A DNA stretch of 64,000 nt from Megalonaias nervosa (Eukaryota > Mollusca > Bivalvia > Unionida > Unionidae). The notes beneath the pieces were generated by a model, which searched no databases, was not told the DNA's origin, and saw only the letters and a program-made list of their open reading frames with translations. Both the position numbers and the translations under genes were made by a program. Positions 62,422-64,000 of the stretch are shown here, one piece after another. Every line of letters begins with the position of its first letter. Within the stretch, counting starts at the first letter, position 1. The DNA is taken from NCBI GenBank assembly GCA_016617855.1, contig JAECUM010009348.1:27183-91182 (forward strand). The letters are read 5' to 3'.

Positions 62422-62518
62422 TCCAAAAATGGCAGGTATGATCCAGGGAAGAGAACTACTAGTATATGATTTTCTGAAGGGAAGAGGTGTGGATACAACT
62501 AAAATGGAGGAAGAGAAG
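62422..62518 (+). CDS. candidate host exon (5' coding exon)
   Basis: After acceptor ...CAATGCAG the exon has 7 non-coding bases, then ATG at 62429 in a good context (AAAATGG). The first residues are MAGMIQGRELLVYDFLKGRG. It continues for exactly 30 codons, ending KMEEEK, and stops at GAAG|GTAGGG, a phase-0 splice donor. Composition is protein-like (amphipathic helix with LLVYDFL, then charged residues), unlike the F/Y/N/I-rich chance frames of this window. I do not recognise the protein; the helix and length would suit the start of a SAM-like or similar small helical domain, which is a guess. Upstream and downstream exons would lie outside or in unrecognised parts of the window. Confidence 0.45.
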
Positions 62519-63268
62519 GTAGGGTTGTGTTGTTATTCAGTTTATTGGCTTCATCCATTGACAGTAATTAAAACATGAATCAAACATTTTGAAGATTTGA
62601 CTTGTTTAGACTCTTTAAAGTGTTCAAGAGACATTAACTGTATAATAAGTATATTGGCATACTCCAATGTTATTTCTATACTAGTAAAGTTTGTCACTCA
62701 TTTACTTCAAGAAATCTTGATACACTTGTCAAGCCTTGCTTTTGTTGTCTATTTCTTGTCTTTTCAAGAGCTTCCATGGTTACTTCCAACAAAAAAAAAA
62801 CGTGTGCCTCTCTATCGAGAATTGGGATTTTTTTAACAAATCACAAAACAAATACTGCTGGGAACAGTTAACGCATTGGCTGTTGGTCTTCCTGACTTTC
62901 TATCCTGCATCACTCATGTAATTGTTCTTGCAATTTCTTTCATATATCCCTTTATAGCAGAATCAATCTTTAATATTATAAGGATTTATCAATAGTTTAA
63001 ACCAAAATTAATTATATAATTTTGTTCTTGTTCTGCACAAAAGTGTATATTTTTTTAGCAACAGTCATGGTAATACTTGAGGCTTTTTCAGTGCGAACCC
63101 TTAACATCACATCACAGTCATTAAATGTATATGTTTATTTATGTCACATCCAATTACAGGTTTTTCTCTTTTAAAGGATACAAATCATTTGCAACTTATA
63201 TACCTAGCAAACATGTGAACAAATTACACAACTGAACACTATTAAAAACTATTTCCTTGGCAAAAATT
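62519..63268. other. stretch without recognised gene, possible intron
   Basis: AT-rich, with no repeat or exon recognised. If the exon at 62422-62518 is real, this is intron, and the LINE copy C has inserted in it. Confidence 0.4.
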
Positions 63269-64000
63269 CCCCTGCGGGTCCGGGGTTGTAGAATTGGCCC
63301 GCCGTGCGTCGCTACGTGTCGTAAGAGGCGACTAAGTAGAGGCATCCTGTTTGCCGTGGGTTGCGACCCGTGTCGGAGGAGGAAAGGATCCTGGTAGTTG
63401 AGCAGAGGCTTTCCGATGCAATACACTACTTTGGCCTCTACGTCTTTTGGACGGTTGGTCGGGATGGGCCCGGTCTCGACAAATCGGCCGGTCACGTCAA
63501 GCCCTAGGAGGTCTTAATTTATTCGCTCGCTTTTTCTATCTTTCTGCATGTATCTCTCTTGATACCACCGTTGCCCCTACTGTCTACCCCTTTATTGTCC
63601 TGTTTACTTCTCTCATAAGACTTCCTAGAAGGCTGTTGCTTACCGGGTCAATCGGGAGGTAATTTTACCTACTGAGTATACCACCTGTGTATTATCCCTG
63701 GCACTTGGAAAGTGTCCCCTTGTTGGACTCCGTGGCTGGTGGGGAGCACGGGTGACGAAATATCAAACAAACAAAAAATGGAAAATCAAAAGAAAAGTCA
63801 TCTGAAGAGAACAAAAACTATTTCTGACTCTGATGATGTACCATGTGGAGTGCAATCTTTTCCTCGCTTCATGGTCATCCAGTCCAAAGATGAAGATAAA
63901 AAACTTGCCGCACTATCTCCATTTATAGTTGAAAAGACTATACTTGGACTAGTCGGAAAACCCAAAAGTGTTAAAAAACTGAAATCAGGTGGTCTGCTTG
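63269..64000 (+). mobile_element. I/Nimb-like LINE, third copy (C), 5' part
   Basis: Starts CCCCTGCGGGTCCGGGGTTG with the conserved hairpin at 63318-63332 and the block CCCTAGGAGGTCTT near 63500, then ORF1. It continues beyond the window. The 5' UTR is slightly closer to the presumed original than copy A (the terminal block is more symmetric: CCCCTGCGGG). Confidence 0.9.
63778..64000 (+). CDS. LINE ORF1, copy C, N-terminal part
   Basis: Starts MENQKKSHLKRTKTISDSDD and is open to the window edge (74 codons): PCGVQSFPRFMVIQSKDEDK, then LSPFIVEKTILGLVGKPKSV and KKLKSGGLLV. These match copy A residues 1-75 of the short start, with many amino-acid changes. Since the reading frame is held while residues differ, this copy belongs to a distinct sublineage that was under constraint, or it is a recent insertion from such a lineage. 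Confidence 0.85.
   Translation, partial: MENQKKSHLKRTKTISDSDDVPCGVQSFPRFMVIQSKDEDKKLAALSPFIVEKTILGLVGKPKSVKKLKSGGLL

Overview
The window is AT-rich eukaryotic DNA with almost no host coding sequence. It is dominated by fossil retroelements, microsatellites and minisatellites. A tRNA-derived SINE (two copies), LINEs of the APE-RT type with a C-terminal C2H2 finger, an I/Nimb-like LINE with an RNase H domain, and abundant AC, AT, CT and CATA repeats together suggest a marine invertebrate. The SINE body resembles molluscan SINEs as I remember them, so a mollusc is my best guess; this is inference, not proof.

Layout. 0-3.7 kb: no gene seen. 3.8-5.0 kb: a decayed LINE reverse transcriptase. 6.2-7.8 kb: two LTRs joined head to tail. 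8.4-8.9 kb: an unknown dispersed repeat with a 53-bp expansion; its relative lies at 23.3 kb. 10.3-11.1 and 13.2-14.1 kb: solo LTRs, the second inside a 20-bp minisatellite. 14.4-14.7 kb: SINE. 17.3-21.1 kb: a nearly full-length, GC-richer LINE on the minus strand, bounded on both sides by CATA repeats. 24.5-30.4 kb: a Ty3/gypsy-type LTR retrotransposon on the minus strand with a 4-bp target duplication. Its pol order is protease-integrase-RT-RNase H, i.e. integrase before RT as in Ty1/copia, and its Gag looks SCAN-like; both point to the Gmr1 group. 30.8-31.8 kb: a 5'-truncated RTE-like LINE. 37.2-37.8 kb: a ~170-bp tandem repeat. 39.1-39.4 kb: a minisatellite remnant and a second SINE. 40.0-42.7 and 44.6-46.2 kb: two pieces of an I/Nimb-like LINE on the minus strand. 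46.7-47.8 kb: a 123-bp tandem repeat reading as an acidic 41-residue repeat. 51.8-53.4 kb: LTR fragment, a 60-bp LINE tail and a gag relic. 53.8-59.5 kb: the best copy of the I/Nimb-like LINE (ORF1 intact, ORF2 broken). 59.5-60.6 kb: a 32-bp minisatellite. 61.5-62.0 kb: a ~60-bp minisatellite. 62.4 kb: one plausible host exon. 63.3 kb to the end: the 5' part of a third copy of the I/Nimb-like LINE, running off the window.

No host pathway can be reconstructed. The story is one of element activity: one LTR family present as a full-size element, solo LTRs, a tandem LTR pair and a fragment; one LINE family present as four pieces; and minisatellites that share boundaries with, or are interrupted by, these elements. 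All readings of homology within the window are by eye. All family assignments are from motifs and memory, with no database search.
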